NCBI GenBank assembly: GCA_905182995.1 | Contig: CAJJDP010000108.1 | Coordinates: 263,722 to 327,721 of the forward strand | DNA length: 64,000 nucleotides | Direction: 5' to 3' | DNA from: Paramecium octaurelia | Lineage: Eukaryota > Ciliophora > Oligohymenophorea > Peniculida > Parameciidae | In this document: positions 38,869 through 51,474 of the stretch, piece by piece | How the letters are laid out: the number at the start of each line of letters is the position of its first letter | How positions within the stretch are numbered: position 1 is the stretch's first letter | Translations under genes and position numbers: made by a program | The notes under the pieces: generated by a model | The model's database searches: none | Seen by the model: the letters and a program-made list of their open reading frames with translations, nothing else | What the model was told of the DNA's origin: nothing

Positions 38869-40238
38869 TTAACTTGGCAAGTGAATAAATTAATTATCAA
38901 AATAATGCTCCACCCATTATTTAATTAACAGAATTGATCAAAACTATCTATCTTCTGTAATTTAATAACAATGATATCAATTTAACTTTTAATAATAAAA
39001 TTTATAATGCAAGATATTTCCATATTAGAAAATTTATTACTAAAGCCATAGGAAGAAGCTTTTAAACATTTAGTCAAAGGATCTGATGAATATTATTACT
39101 TTTTTTTCCTCAAACTCTTCCACGAAAAAGGAGCTAATTTATCTAAGGAGGAAAAAGAACAATTAAGAGAATTCATATCCAGAGACACCTTACTTTCAGA
39201 AAAAATAAAAAAAAGAAAAATCTTTGCATAATTAGACTTGTATTCCAATGATGCAGTTAAAAGAAACAAAGTGCTAGGATTATTAAGAGAATATGTATTT
39301 CATATTGAGTATTATAATGATGTAGAACCTCAACCTTTTTACTTAAGTGATGTATCAAGGTTATTATTTATCTAAAATTTAGAGAGGAAGAACAAGAATA
39401 GGAATAAGAATAAGAGAAGATAATCGAAAGGGAAGATATTATTGAAACCGAAGAAGTAAATTAGAAGTAAGAGAACCAATAATCAGATGACAACAATTAT
39501 TAAAAAGAGATAGACAATAGAAGATCATCTGGTAGCGAAAAAGAGGTTGTTTAATAGGAATAAGAGATTTAATAAGATGATTAATTGCAAATAGCAGGCT
39601 CATCATAATAATCAGTGGGTGATGATCAGGATAAATCTGAAAATTAAGTTGTTGAATTAAAGGAAGAGGAAGAGCAATAGGATTATGAAAAATACTATCC
39701 ATCCTAATTTGAATAATCCTTGATTAGTTTGACCACTATGTTAGAAACCATTTACACATATTCGCACGTTTATTTATCTTGGCTATAACCTCAATACTAC
39801 CATCTTTTAGATATTGATCGAATGTTGCAATTGAATAATCAAAATATTGTGGAGACATACTTAGAAAGAGCTGAGAAACTAGATGAGTAAATATTTGTAA
39901 ATAATTAGAAATCCGGAGGTTTTGAAGTTATTTAAATATCTTATGAGTTAAAAACAGGAATCAAGGAAGCTAAACTAATTTCTACGAAAATTATCTGAGG
40001 CATAATTAACTGAGTTATCAGAATTTAAACCTAAATTATTGGATGACAAGGAATTTGTGACAATATTTTAGTAAATTAAATTTGAAAGAAAAATAAATTA
40101 GGTTAAGGATGATAAATAAGCATTTTATAACTTAAAGGAGGCTTAAACAGAATTTTTATTTAAATTATCACCAAAGTTTTAAGATATGAAGATTAGAGAG
40201 TTGAATTCCTTAATAGAATTTGGAGCCGATAATAAAAT
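38869..40238 (+). repeat. Second copy of the 1370-bp exact duplication
   Basis: Identical to 37498-38867 with an offset of 1371. This copy is continuous with the rest of its gene downstream, so it is the one to keep. Confidence 0.92.
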
Positions 40239-40635
40239 ACCTATTAAATAAGAGTGGATGATAGAATGGCTTAAAACTCAATAATCTATTTTTAATCCTT
40301 TGGTTGATGATTCATAGCTTAATCAAAATAATAAAATTGTATATTTGATTGGTAATAATTCTCAGTTTAGAATTCTTATGAAATATTTAGAAACATATTT
40401 AAGTGATAATGAAAGTTTAAGCTTTCTGTCTTAATATATATCAAATAGGATTCTAGAATAGATGGAAGCTGAAATAAAATTATATTAAGGTAAATAATTG
40501 GAACATATCTCAAAGATTCTGCCACAAGATAGACTTGAGAGAATGAACAACGAGAAAATTCTAGCCATTTTGGAAACTAACTAAAAGTCATTTAAGCATG
40601 GGTATTTAATTATAATATTTCAAGAGATTAAGTGA
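39007..40635 (+). CDS. Acidic Gln/Glu-rich coiled-coil protein, unrecognised
   Basis: 524 aa after two introns (39360-39382, 23 nt; 39927-39957, 31 nt). The first 120 residues are helical (FLKLFHEKGANLSKEEKEQL). A very acidic Gln/Glu-rich linker follows (EEQEQEQEQEK ... ELKEEEEQQ). The second half is helical again (ISLTTMLETIYTYSHVYLSW, then LSEFKPKLLDDKEF and KIPIKQEWMIEWL). No family recognised. A possible extra 23-nt intron starting at 40602 would remove the stop at 40635 and put the frame in phase with the next gene, but two separate genes is the simpler reading. Confidence 0.7.
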
Positions 40636-40739
40636 GTTTGTAATGCAAATTAAAAAACATTTAACAATTAAAAATTAAGATATTTTAAATTAATTGTGAA
40701 AATTATTGTCTTTTAAATGAAACAAATGCAAACATTGAC

Positions 40740-43700
40740 ATGTCATTGGATGGGATAATTCCCAATGAGGAAATAGAATTCACATATCAATAGCCACCAA
40801 TTGAAATATTTTATAAAGAATTTGCATTTGAAACTATAACCAATTCAAGATACGGAGCCTTTGTAATTGAGTTTTTGGGAAGTGGGTTATACGCTAAAGC
40901 CTTTATTGTGAAAGGAAGATTGAATTTAGAGAATACTATTACATCTGCAGGTCACTCTTTAAAAATCTTTAATGAGAACAAAGAGATTTGTAAAGGTGAA
41001 GGAACTGGAGTGTGGTTGGAGAAAAAGTTCTACTAAGTAAATGAGAGAAATGAAATTATGATACCATTTTCGATTAATCGCAAAAATATTAATTGCATTA
41101 TTGTACATGAAAATTATGCAGAAGTGTCTTCTATTACAATTGAGATTGAAAAATATGAATTGAATTGCCTATTTTTCTTGGATTAAGAGTAATTCATCTC
41201 AGAAACTGAAGCTTCAATTACTATATTCCCAGAACTCACAGTTGCTAACCAAAAGATTAATATTGGATTATTGAAAAATACCAAAATTAGAGTACAATCA
41301 ACAAGCAAATCTAAAGTAATCAGTTATAATTAGACAGAAGAAGCATAATTTAAAAATGAGCAGCCTTATTCATTTTAAATGAGAAACCTTTCGAACTTAA
41401 CTAGAACCAATATTGTTGTATTTGGTTAAATCCTGTCGATGACAGAAAATAAGTTGTTAGACTTATAGTTTGACTTCAATATTGATTATTCATATGAATC
41501 AAGACTTTGCAAATAGTACGTAAAATACTCGGAAGAAAATGGGTATGAATTAGCAGTCATAGGAAGGAATGGTGAGATATATGAAAACTTATTATTCGAG
41601 ATTTCCTTCTAGACTATGTACTCTACTTAACAAACGACAGCAAAATTGAAAACTAATGAAAAAGGCAAAATATTGTTGGGACCATTAGAAGGTGTAATAA
41701 AATTTACTTCTCGATGTTAATCTTCAAACTCAGAGTAGAGTCCTCCTGATTTATATTATACAATTCAGAAAACAGAATAATAGTAAAATAGTATTGCAAT
41801 TTAACATTTAAAAACAACTTATAATGAATTGTTATAGAATATTGAATTTAAGGTTGAGTAGACAGAGGAGAAATATTTAGTGATGGTAGTAGCTTCTTAG
41901 TTCATTCATCCTTTAAATTAGCATATTGAATTTGCTTAATATTTACAGAGAAAGCAATTCATGAGTAATGAAAAGATTGATTCGAGTTCTCTAATTTAAA
42001 ATGAATTCTTATCAAACTAAAATGTTGAGTTTGAAATTGCCTATGTGTAAAATAGAAGATCCAAGCCTGCTTACATAGGAAACACTCTTGATAAGCCGAG
42101 CGTTTTGTTAAATAGGTAATTTGTCTAAGAAACTACCAATGCAGAAGAATAAGATTAGGATGAATATGAAAATGAAGAATTATGCGAAGAAGATGATGAT
42201 GATGAATTATGTAGTGATAGATAGATAACTGAGGAAGAATGTGCAAGAGCCTACAGAGGAAAATCTGGCAAAAGAGAAAAGTTATAAATAAAAAAGAAGA
42301 AAATGTCAAAGAGGAGAGACATAGCAGGTGATAAATGTACAAAAGTAACAAAGGAAATTTATGTTACAAACCACTTGAATTTTTTGAAGAGTTCTGCTTA
42401 AATTCTAACTGTCAAGCCGGATTAGTCTAATCAATATGTGTTGACTTTTCCAGATTAGATACAGTAAATTCAAATAATTGTTATAAATAAAAGAAGTATT
42501 TAAAACAAAGTAATTGGCCTTAAATCTAAAGATCCTTATAAAAAAGACATCACTCATAAATCAAAACTAGAAATTGGAAAATTTTATTCTCCATATAGAG
42601 AGTCAATTATTATTTCAAAGGGATAAGAATACTTATTAACTGATTGTGCAAATACTCAATTCAAAATAATTGATTCATATGAAGAGGCTTGTTTAATAAT
42701 GAAAAATATTTCAAAGAATTCTGATAGCTCATTATTAGAAATATATTCAACATGGAATAGTAAGAATTTAGAGGAAAAACTTAAACTGTATAATAATTGC
42801 CAATCAGACGAATTTAATTTGTTTCTACATTTTAAAGACCCTGCTTTCTTTGAAATATACATATTAGGTTATATAAGAAACAAAATAGAAAAGTCATTTA
42901 TTGATCAATTTTTACTAAAAAATGTATCATATCTATCTCAGAGAGTGTCAAGTGGAAGGTTTACTCAATTAAATGCTCTAGAACAGACTCTATTATTTAT
43001 TTTTTTTAATGAAATCTAAGGAAACAAAGTCTATTCTAATAGAATCAAAAACTGTTTACAATCAGTAATTCAGAATTATGAAATAAATTTTGCCGATAGA
43101 AAATAATTATTTGATACCATACTAGGAGGAGAAGGTGAAGAAAAAGGTTTAGAATCGGAGAGCGAGAAAGACTGTTATGAAGGCGGTGCCGGAGGAGGCG
43201 GAGGAGATATATAGTAATACTGTGATGAAAAAAATTGCGTATAATATTATCGTTATGAGGAATGTGAAGAAATGATGAGGTATAGTAGAAGGTCTAGTCC
43301 TGAGAATGAGTGTGATGAAGAATATGTTTGTGATTCACATGCTGTTTATAGGGAGATGAGCATTTAGCCATTTAAAAATATTAAATAAACTTGTGAATTT
43401 GGTGAACTGCATTATAGAAATGGGACAACTCTGTAGAATCCTAATTTAACTACTTATAATGACTTCTATCATGATTTAGTTGAGCATTCTATATCATAAG
43501 GTATTATTGAAAATCCCTTTGTTTCTTCGAAATTCATCTATAACAATCTTTAGAATAGCCATGATCTAATAGTTACTGCAGCTTTATTAGGATTACCTTA
43601 TAAAAACTAAGCCTAAGTAGAACAGGTGTATGTTGAAACAGATTTATTTATAAAAGCTCAAACACCATGCATTCTGTTAAAGAAATAATTAAAAGAATTG

Positions 43701-45607
43701 CCAAAATAAATAAATAAATAGATATTAGTAATATAAAAGTTTTATGATGAAAACAATAGATATATGAAGAAAGATGGAGAGAATATCGAATTGTAACCAT
43801 TGGAATTTGAAATTAAGAAGATATATCAATGTGAAATTGTCATCACTAATTGTTCATCCAAAAAGTTAAATGTATTTCTATTGCAAGAAATACCAAATGG
43901 TTCACTTCCATACGATCAAAATAATTATTCAAGTATAAACACAGTCAGTCTTAAACCCTATTAATCAAGCACTTATCATTACTCATTTTACTTTCCAAAT
44001 ATCGGAAGCTTTTCAGTTTATCCTGCAGTTGTATCCACTGAAAAAGCAGTCATAGCAGTTGCTGAGGAATACTAATTCATTGTTGTTGGTAGTTCCTAAA
44101 TCTTGAACAAAGAGAATCTCATGGATATCATTCAAAAAGGGAGCAAGGATGACATCCTTGAGTATTTAAGAAACAACAGCTAGGTTGATTTATCCTAAAT
44201 TAAAAGATACTTTAAGGATCGAACATTTTATTTAAAATGTTCTGAAATCCTAAGAGAGAAATTAGAATTGAGAGAGGAAATCCTGTAATATAGTTTTATT
44301 CACAATGATCTAGAAGGATTTAAGGATTATCTTGCCTTAGAAACCATTCAAAATTAACTCATAGAGTAATTTGTTTATTTGAAATCTTCTTTTATTGAAA
44401 TCAATTCCATTAGATTTTATGAATATTATCCCTTATTGGCAAAAAGAGTGCATAACTTAGCTACCGTTGAGTAGGGAATATTAAACGTATAATTGAAATA
44501 AAAGTATAAAGAATTTCTCAATTATCTTGTGATCAAATAAGATTTATCAATCGCTGACAAAATCATATTTTGCTATTATTTATTACTATAATCAAGAATA
44601 AACGATGCAATTTAAATCTATTAGAGCATCAATACATAATTCAATGAGGATGATCCAATTTTGCAATATGATTATCTAAGTGCTTATCTAGATTTTTACA
44701 TTGGATATCCTAACTTTGATAGGGCAAGGTCCATTTGTGAAAAGTATCTAAGTTATCCAGTTATCGAATGGAGAAATCTATTTTATGAAGTAATGAATTT
44801 ATTAGCTGAATTTGATGGAGATGAGGATAAAATCTCAGAAAGAAAGACAGATGAGAATAAACAGAAAAATTAAGATCAAGCCAATAAGGAAGAATAATTA
44901 GAATTTGTTGTTGAAAATGACCAAATAAAAATCACCTATGCTAATATTCATTCGATTTCTATTGAACATTATTTGATTGATCTAGAGGTAATATTCTCCA
45001 AAAACCCCTTCTTAAGTGATCAAAATTACAATAATTATACCTACACAAAACCAATTTATTCATCAAAACATCCATTAAAATTCACTCAAACTTAACAATA
45101 ATTGACTATCCTATTTCCTGACAATTTAAAACATAAAAATTAAATTATTCAAATCAAAGGAGATACGAAAATTGTAAGTCATCATTATATTGAAACTAAA
45201 CTATAAATTAACATCACTGAAAATAGTGGCTAATTGAGAATTTCAAATTAAGAGGGTAAATACCTTGAAAAAATTTATATTAAAACATTCGTTAAGAAAA
45301 ATGATGGCTAAAATTAATTCTATAAAGACGGATACACTGATCTTAGAGGTAGATATGATTATGCTACTCTTGATTCACAAACTTTAGAAAAAGTATCCAA
45401 ATTTGCAGTTCTAATTGTTAGCAATGACTTAGGTATTAAATATAATCTATTTAAGGTTCCATGATTAAAGAGATCAACCCTCCCTCATAAGTAGGAACCT
45501 ATGGAAGAGAAGTCAAACTCCAATCTAAATTATGGACTGGGAAAGCATAGAAGGAATAAGAAAAATAAGAAATCATCTATAAATCAAAGAAATTATGCAA
45601 AAAATGA
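40740..45607 (+). CDS. Large multidomain protein of 1614 aa, unrecognised
   Basis: One 23-nt intron (about 45435-45457) lies near the 3' end; otherwise a single 4.7-kb frame from MSLDGIIPNEEIEF. The N-terminal 450 residues look beta-rich, like repeated sandwich domains. Two unusual inserts follow: an acidic, Cys-containing segment near 470-530 (EELCEEDDDDELCSDRQIT, then a Lys/Arg-rich run) and a Gly/Cys-rich one near 800-870 (YEGGAGGGGGDIQQYCDEK). The second is encoded by locally G-rich DNA. The rest is helical, TPR-like around residues 1270-1340, then beta-rich. The C-terminus FYKDGYTDLRGRYDYA ... LGSMIKEINPPS is a conserved-looking ending of large alveolate proteins whose function I do not know. 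No signal peptide, so probably cytosolic. Confidence 0.75.
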
Positions 45608-45782
45608 TTTATTCTAAGATTATACAATTATTATCAAATAACAATTTCTAACTTTAATTCAAAATTGTGTAGTTTTAGTTTTTCATAATTCTCATCTCCA
45701 ATATCCTAATAATATTTACAATATAATTTTATTAATAATGATCTTAAAATATTAAACATATATTTGAATAACAATGAAAATT

Positions 45783-46530
45783 ATGATTTTAAACTAGGAG
45801 ATTTAACGAAATAATTCACTTGATCATAAATAACTTCCTTATTTATTAGGTTGTGTACCAAAATTTATTTAATATTTAGCTTATGAATATTCTCAGACAG
45901 TCCCAATAGTGATTTTATATTAAATTTATAAATTATTGATTGAATAGACTATGCAATAGCTTCATACTAAATTAAGAGCCTCGTCTGTGCAAGAACAAGG
46001 AGAGCAAAGATCAAAACTCCCTAATATTCTAACACCCACATTTGCAGATTGGAAAATCCCTAGTGATGCTAGAGCTCATCCAAAAATTAGCAGAAGAAAC
46101 CCACTATTCAAATTTGGACTTATTCCTCCTAAAAAAGCAACTACGCCCTCTTCATAAACGCATCAAAACCCTCATGATTTTAGAGGACTCAAGTCTGAAG
46201 AACAAAGTTAAAGGATTAAAGAGATTATTGTTGAAGATAGAGTGAGTACAACAGAAACAAACAATCTTCATTAGTTTGAATCTGAAAAAAAATACTTTCA
46301 ACTAAGAAATAGATCCATAAGTGGACCTAAGCATTCCAATTAATTGGTAATCGATTTTAATTATTAATCATTAGTTAATCGAATGCAAATAATTATTTGA
46401 TAATCAGAAGAAAGCTTTCGAGGAAATATTAAAGCAAAACAGTCTCTACAACAAGTACTCTAAAGTTATTGACAAAGAATAAAATGTAACAAATTAGAAA
46501 ATAATGCAAATTTTTAACTTATATAAATGA
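45783..46530 (+). CDS. Small protein, unrecognised
   Basis: 239 aa after one intron (46347-46374, 28 nt). The N-terminal 60 residues form two hydrophobic-amphipathic helices (PYLLGCVPKFIQYLAYEYSQ, then VPIVILYQIYKLLIEQT), followed by a basic Pro-rich region (TPTFADWKIPSD, KFGLIPPKKATTPS) and a charged C-terminal helix. The start at 45783 is preferred over the internal Met at 45951 because the frame between them is coding-like. No family recognised. Confidence 0.6.
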
Positions 46531-47297
46531 TTATATATATAACTTAATTATTAAGGAACAATTCAAACATAAATCGACACATTATTTCAATAACCAATTT
46601 GAATCCTCAATAATTTTTATTCTCTCTGTAATTCATTTCATTCTTATCTTCAAATCCTATTTAATGCAACGCCTTAATTATCTATCTATGATGAAGATAG
46701 TATTTATAATAGGCTATGAAAGTCAAAAATTTAGTTAGTTAGCAATATCGTTAGAATTTAGATGAAACTCCCTTTACTATATTTAAATGCTTGTATTAAT
46801 CTAAGATATTATTATTATCTTCATATTAATAATATTATCAACCATTAGTACTAATACAGTTCACGTGTCAGGAGAAATTATTATTCAAATTACTGTTGCT
46901 CTCTGTTATTTAATTCTTTATTTATTTTTAAATAAAAACTGCAATAAAAGAGATCCTGATTAAATGTTAATACTGTAATGAAATCTCATCCAATTTCTTC
47001 CTATAAACTAAATTAATGACATAATCTTATTTTTAATAAACTAAAGCAATCCAAAATAGATAGAAATATCAATTTCATGAATGAGTTAAATAAGAACTAT
47101 AAAAGGGGATTATCTAAGATATCAATGGTTGCTTATTGTGCCAATCTTATAATTTAACATGAGGTGATTTAATATTTAAAGAAAGTTAGAAAAGCTTGAT
47201 TTTTTATATGACATTTTATAATAAGATACATAAAAAGATTGTTTATGAATGGATTTTGATTGGAAATTTTAAGTTATAAATCTATATAAATATTTAA
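46531..47297. other. Intergenic, AT-rich, between convergent genes
   Basis: 767 bp of low-complexity AT-rich DNA between two convergent stops, unusually long for 3'-3' spacing in this window. A stretch around 47070-47160 is less AT-rich but forms no extended frame. Confidence 0.45.
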
Positions 47298-47921
47298 TCA
47301 GTATAGGCTTGGGGGGAATAAGCCTGGCTTTTGATATTCTAAGTCGATTGCCTTCCTCGATTTATTGTATTTGCCATAATATTCCATGCAAGTAAATGTA
47401 AATCTTTTAATTAAGATAAGGAGAGTACCTGATGCAATTTCCAAACTTAGCGGTTCGCAAATACTCTTTAGAGATTCCAGTTTTGGCAAGGTCATCAGCA
47501 TATACGAAAATATCTGAACCATCTGAGTCCATAACAATGAATCCATAGTTTTTATTCTCATCAAAGAACTTTAAGAAGCCTGCGCTTCTATTCTTCTTAG
47601 GTTGATCAAGAGCCAGTTCTTGTAGGAGTTGGGTAACACTGACTTGAGAGTCTTGAATGAAGCGATTGCATTCCTATATGATTAGATCACCATCAATATT
47701 ACTTTCCTCAATCAATTATTGTTTTTACTAAATATTAATGATGAAATCGATACGTAATTTCTGGGATAGGAAGAACTCTTCTTAATTTGTGGAGGTTTGT
47801 GCATTTGATCCATTTTGAAAGTGTCATAGTCAAGATCATTTTCACTAATGTTTGTTGAGAAATCCTTGTATTCAGATCTCGAGGGCGACAACTACAAATC
47901 AATCAATTTCACAGGGAACAT
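47298..47921 (-). CDS. Cold-shock-domain protein
   Basis: 190 aa after two introns (47728-47753, 26 nt; 47404-47428, 25 nt). Residues about 105-180 read as a cold-shock (S1-like OB) fold: GFLKFFDENKNYGFIVMDS, then DGSDIFVYADDL, matching the G-x-[VL]-K-x-F ... Y-G-F-I ... D-[IV]-F-V pattern (RNP1/RNP2). The domain binds single-stranded RNA or DNA. The N-terminal 100 residues are charged and helical. Most likely a cytoplasmic or nuclear RNA-binding protein. Confidence 0.82.
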
Positions 47922-48284
47922 TAATAGACAAATAATTAAATATTTATGAATAATTTTTATTTTCCAAATCCTTGAATCGTTGTCCAAAAATAAATTGTAT
48001 TTTTTATAATACTAAAATTACCTTATTGTAATCAATCTGAAACTATTTTGTACTTTGAACTGCTATTCCTTATTGTATATGACATCTATTGCTATAAGAA
48101 TTCTTAAGAATTAATCAAGAATTCCTAAAAGTTGCTTAAATTAGATAGGGATTAATTAAGAAATTGAAATCATATTGAAATTTAGATAGAAAATGAGATA
48201 TTTAATCTAACTCTTCACATTTATATTAATAGATTATGATAAAAATCGATTATAAAATAAAAAAATGAATTTAATTAGTGATTA
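47922..48284. other. Intergenic, AT-rich
   Basis: Upstream flank of the cold-shock gene, downstream flank of the next minus-strand gene. Nothing recognisable. Confidence 0.5.
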
Positions 48285-51200
48285 TCAATTTTTAATAATA
48301 ATATTTAATATGTTTTCTAAGCGATCAACTAAAGTAGTCTTGTTGTCATTCAGAATACGACTAGCTTATAAATTCTCCTAGTTGATTGAAACACTTTCAA
48401 AGATGACCTGCCAACCTATGGATTATAAAATGAAGTTCAAGTGATAATCAGTGGTCATCTTATTGCACTAAATATACTTGGGTGGCTTTCTTTTTTTCTT
48501 ATAACTCTTTTATGATATACTTATGATCCATTTATTGTTTCCTTCTTCTACTTATCCCACACTCCAGCGGTGATAGTAAAAAACATTCCATTTTCGCTCA
48601 GATTGAATTCATCGAAAACCTACAGTCTAACTCCTATTGGCTTATCGTTAATTCCCAAATATGAAATCGTTACTGGAATTCTGTATTTCGAAGCTGCAAT
48701 TAACAATACACTCATACTGATAAAGAATCTATAGCAACACTCGCTATTCACTTCCTTTTTCACTACGGAATTCTCCTTGTATCTATCATAGTCATCTAAG
48801 TCCAACTCCTTTGCAAACGTGTTTAAATCAAACATTTGAGTAAGGAGATAACATAACAATTGAATGTCCGCATAATCCATTATCGATATCAATAAACCGA
48901 AGGTCCTATTGACATCATAATAATCAAATTGATCCTATCCCAAAGCTTTGACCTTGGCACCCCTTGGAGCTATAATTTGTAAAAATGATTGGTATACCAT
49001 ATGTATCATAACAATTTTGTAGCAGAATCTCAAAACAGTTATCTTGGTTGTTGTCTGCAATGATTATAATTCTTTGTTGGGTAGCCATTTCAGTAATTTT
49101 AATACAACACATCTTAAGATTTGCTAAGGCATTATTGGGCATTTAGATTTATTACCCATTTAATAAATTAAAAAATCCACCTAAATCATCAATTTAAAAT
49201 ATATTTGCCAATTCATTTTCAAGATTCTACTTGAGTGACTCTAAGAATTAAATGAATCTTATCTTGTTCTTAATTACATAACTATGGACTTGATGAGTAA
49301 CCTTTTTTGAAGTAGGTTGCATCTATTATTATTAAGTTTAATTAATGACTCTAATGATTTGCTAGATTGATTCCTTTTCGTATTCTTCATTAAAGTAGGA
49401 ATCAAAGAATAAATCTAAAGAGGCTTAATCAAATTGCATATCTATCCAACCTTATTATTATTAACCTGTGATAATCAATCTAAGAATGAATTATTCAATA
49501 GTGACCACAGTAATTTGGCACTCCTCCTCAAAGATCCAAAACTTATTTTATTCACTAAAGATTCCAGTGGGTGCATGTGATAACTTAATTTAATTATCAT
49601 TCAAGGCTACAAACGGTAGAATTAGATGTTGAACAAATTTGTTGAATGAATTTATACATTTCAATGGACAAGTATAAGGTAAGACAGCTCTTAATTCTGC
49701 AACTTAAAAAAACTAACTGTAAATACAACCTAAATACATTATTAAGTGCATTGCTATCGAAGGTTTCAGTTTTATCGGCATCCAAATAAATTTTTAGATG
49801 ATTCCCATGAATTGAGCATTAAATCTCATACAAGGTATCTTCAAACATAACTTTCTTCAAGATAGTGATGTCATTCTGAAGTAGAATAGTGTATTCTCTG
49901 CCTTAATCCAGCTCTATATAAATATATCATTAATTACAATCAATAATAGTGATTTCCATATCATCATTGAAGGAACTGCTGAGATTGATATCAGGTATTT
50001 TTAGCACTTTAACTGTATCTTCAATTTGACCCTAGGATAAGGTTTGTATCAAGCTCCTAATTTCAGTAGTACTTTGTCTATTAATTTGTTTGGGAGGAGG
50101 GAGAAATTATAAATTTTATTAATGTTGTTCAAATTGTTAAGGTACCACAGTTCCAAAAGATAATCGATCATGTATTACATTTTGCTATTCTTCATATTTT
50201 AATTTAATTTTATTTGATTCATTCCCTAATTCTTCAATTTTCTGTTTTAATTCATTAATTTCTTACTCCTTCTCTAATCTTTGCTGTTGCATTTTGAGAT
50301 TTTCTTTTTAAAGTTCAGAAATTCTTTTCTCCAAAGCATTTATTTTGGGTTCAGTTTTTTTATTGCTAAAAGTTTAGACGAAGTGATCAAATTTAGTTTG
50401 AATGATATTTTAGATGTCAATAGGTTGTTGTCTTGGGGAATGCACTCTAAATTGTTTAATCATTCTTTCTGAACTTTTGGTGCCAGATTCACCCATATCT
50501 ATTCTGGCTGATTCTGATTAAGCTTTGATTTATTACTCTTTGTGGTTATTTTGAGTCTACACCTTAATTTGTCTCATAAGGATGTTGCAAGAGGCACTAA
50601 TTCTTTTGGCATCTGCTACCTTAATTGATTTTCCTTTTTGTTTGATCATGATGCTCTTTCTGGAAATGGAAACACTTCGCTATTGGGTAAAGTAGGAAAC
50701 CAAATAATGGTTTGAATTCAGAAACTTTCTACATATCTTTTGGCCATTGTGGAAGAACTTATCATAATCAATGTCGAGCATTTCTTATTGTTTTTAGAGT
50801 TGCTGAACGCACTTTCCATAGAATAGGTAGCCATTCAATAGGAGGATGATGTCGGATGGGTTCTTTTGCAATTTGGGTGTATTGGTTTTCATCTCTTTGA
50901 ATATCTTGGTGATATAATATTGAGTTTACATAGGGTTCGTATTTGATCAATGCTCGTTCGACTAGTCTGAAACATTTGTTGTAATTGAATTAGCAGTAAT
51001 GAATCCTGGCTAGATTGAGGTGTGTGATCAGGAACAGTTGAGGTTGTTCATTCAAGTAGTGCTTGAGATTGAATTTGGCAAGTTTCTTACTTAGATCAAT
51101 TAAATTGGAATTGAATAATAAAACAGTCAGAGTATTGAGTGCTTGAGTAATGAGAATGGCATTGGAAGAGTGTTTAGCCATGTGGATGGACATGTATATT

Positions 51201-51403
51201 AAATCTTGAATGTCTCCTACCAGTCTAATAAAAAAGGAATTACCTTCTTCGCTTAGGAATGAAATCATTTGTGTGAGAGCAAGACCGAATTCCTCTAAAT
51301 TAATTTGTTGGATGTTACGAAAATTGATGTACTGCTTCATTATTGAGATGTCCACCTAAGATTTTTTGTTGACAAAGTCATTCATAAATTCAATAAGGTT
51401 CAT
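48285..51403 (-). CDS. Long helical-repeat/coiled-coil protein, unrecognised
   Basis: 997 aa after five introns (50905-50929, 49914-49937, 49713-49737, 48970-48997, 48498-48520). Residues 1-200 are TPR-like helices (LITQALNTLTVLLFN, LFLITHLNLARIHYCQF, IILLLNGYLFYGKCVQQL). A coiled coil follows near 295-355 (RISELQKENLKMQQQRLEKE). The C-terminal 550 residues look like a folded alpha/beta region with several conserved-looking blocks (GREYTILLQNDITILK, APTGIFSEQNKFWIF, QRIIIIADNN, FFISMSVLLIAASKYRIPV). No signature motif recognised. The 24-nt intron contains an in-frame TGA. Its start is 71 bp from the divergent gene at 51475. Confidence 0.72.
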
Positions 51404-51474
51404 GATTGAATATTGATTTGACTAAATTGATAAATATTTATATATATATTTATATTTTTAATATACAACTCAAT

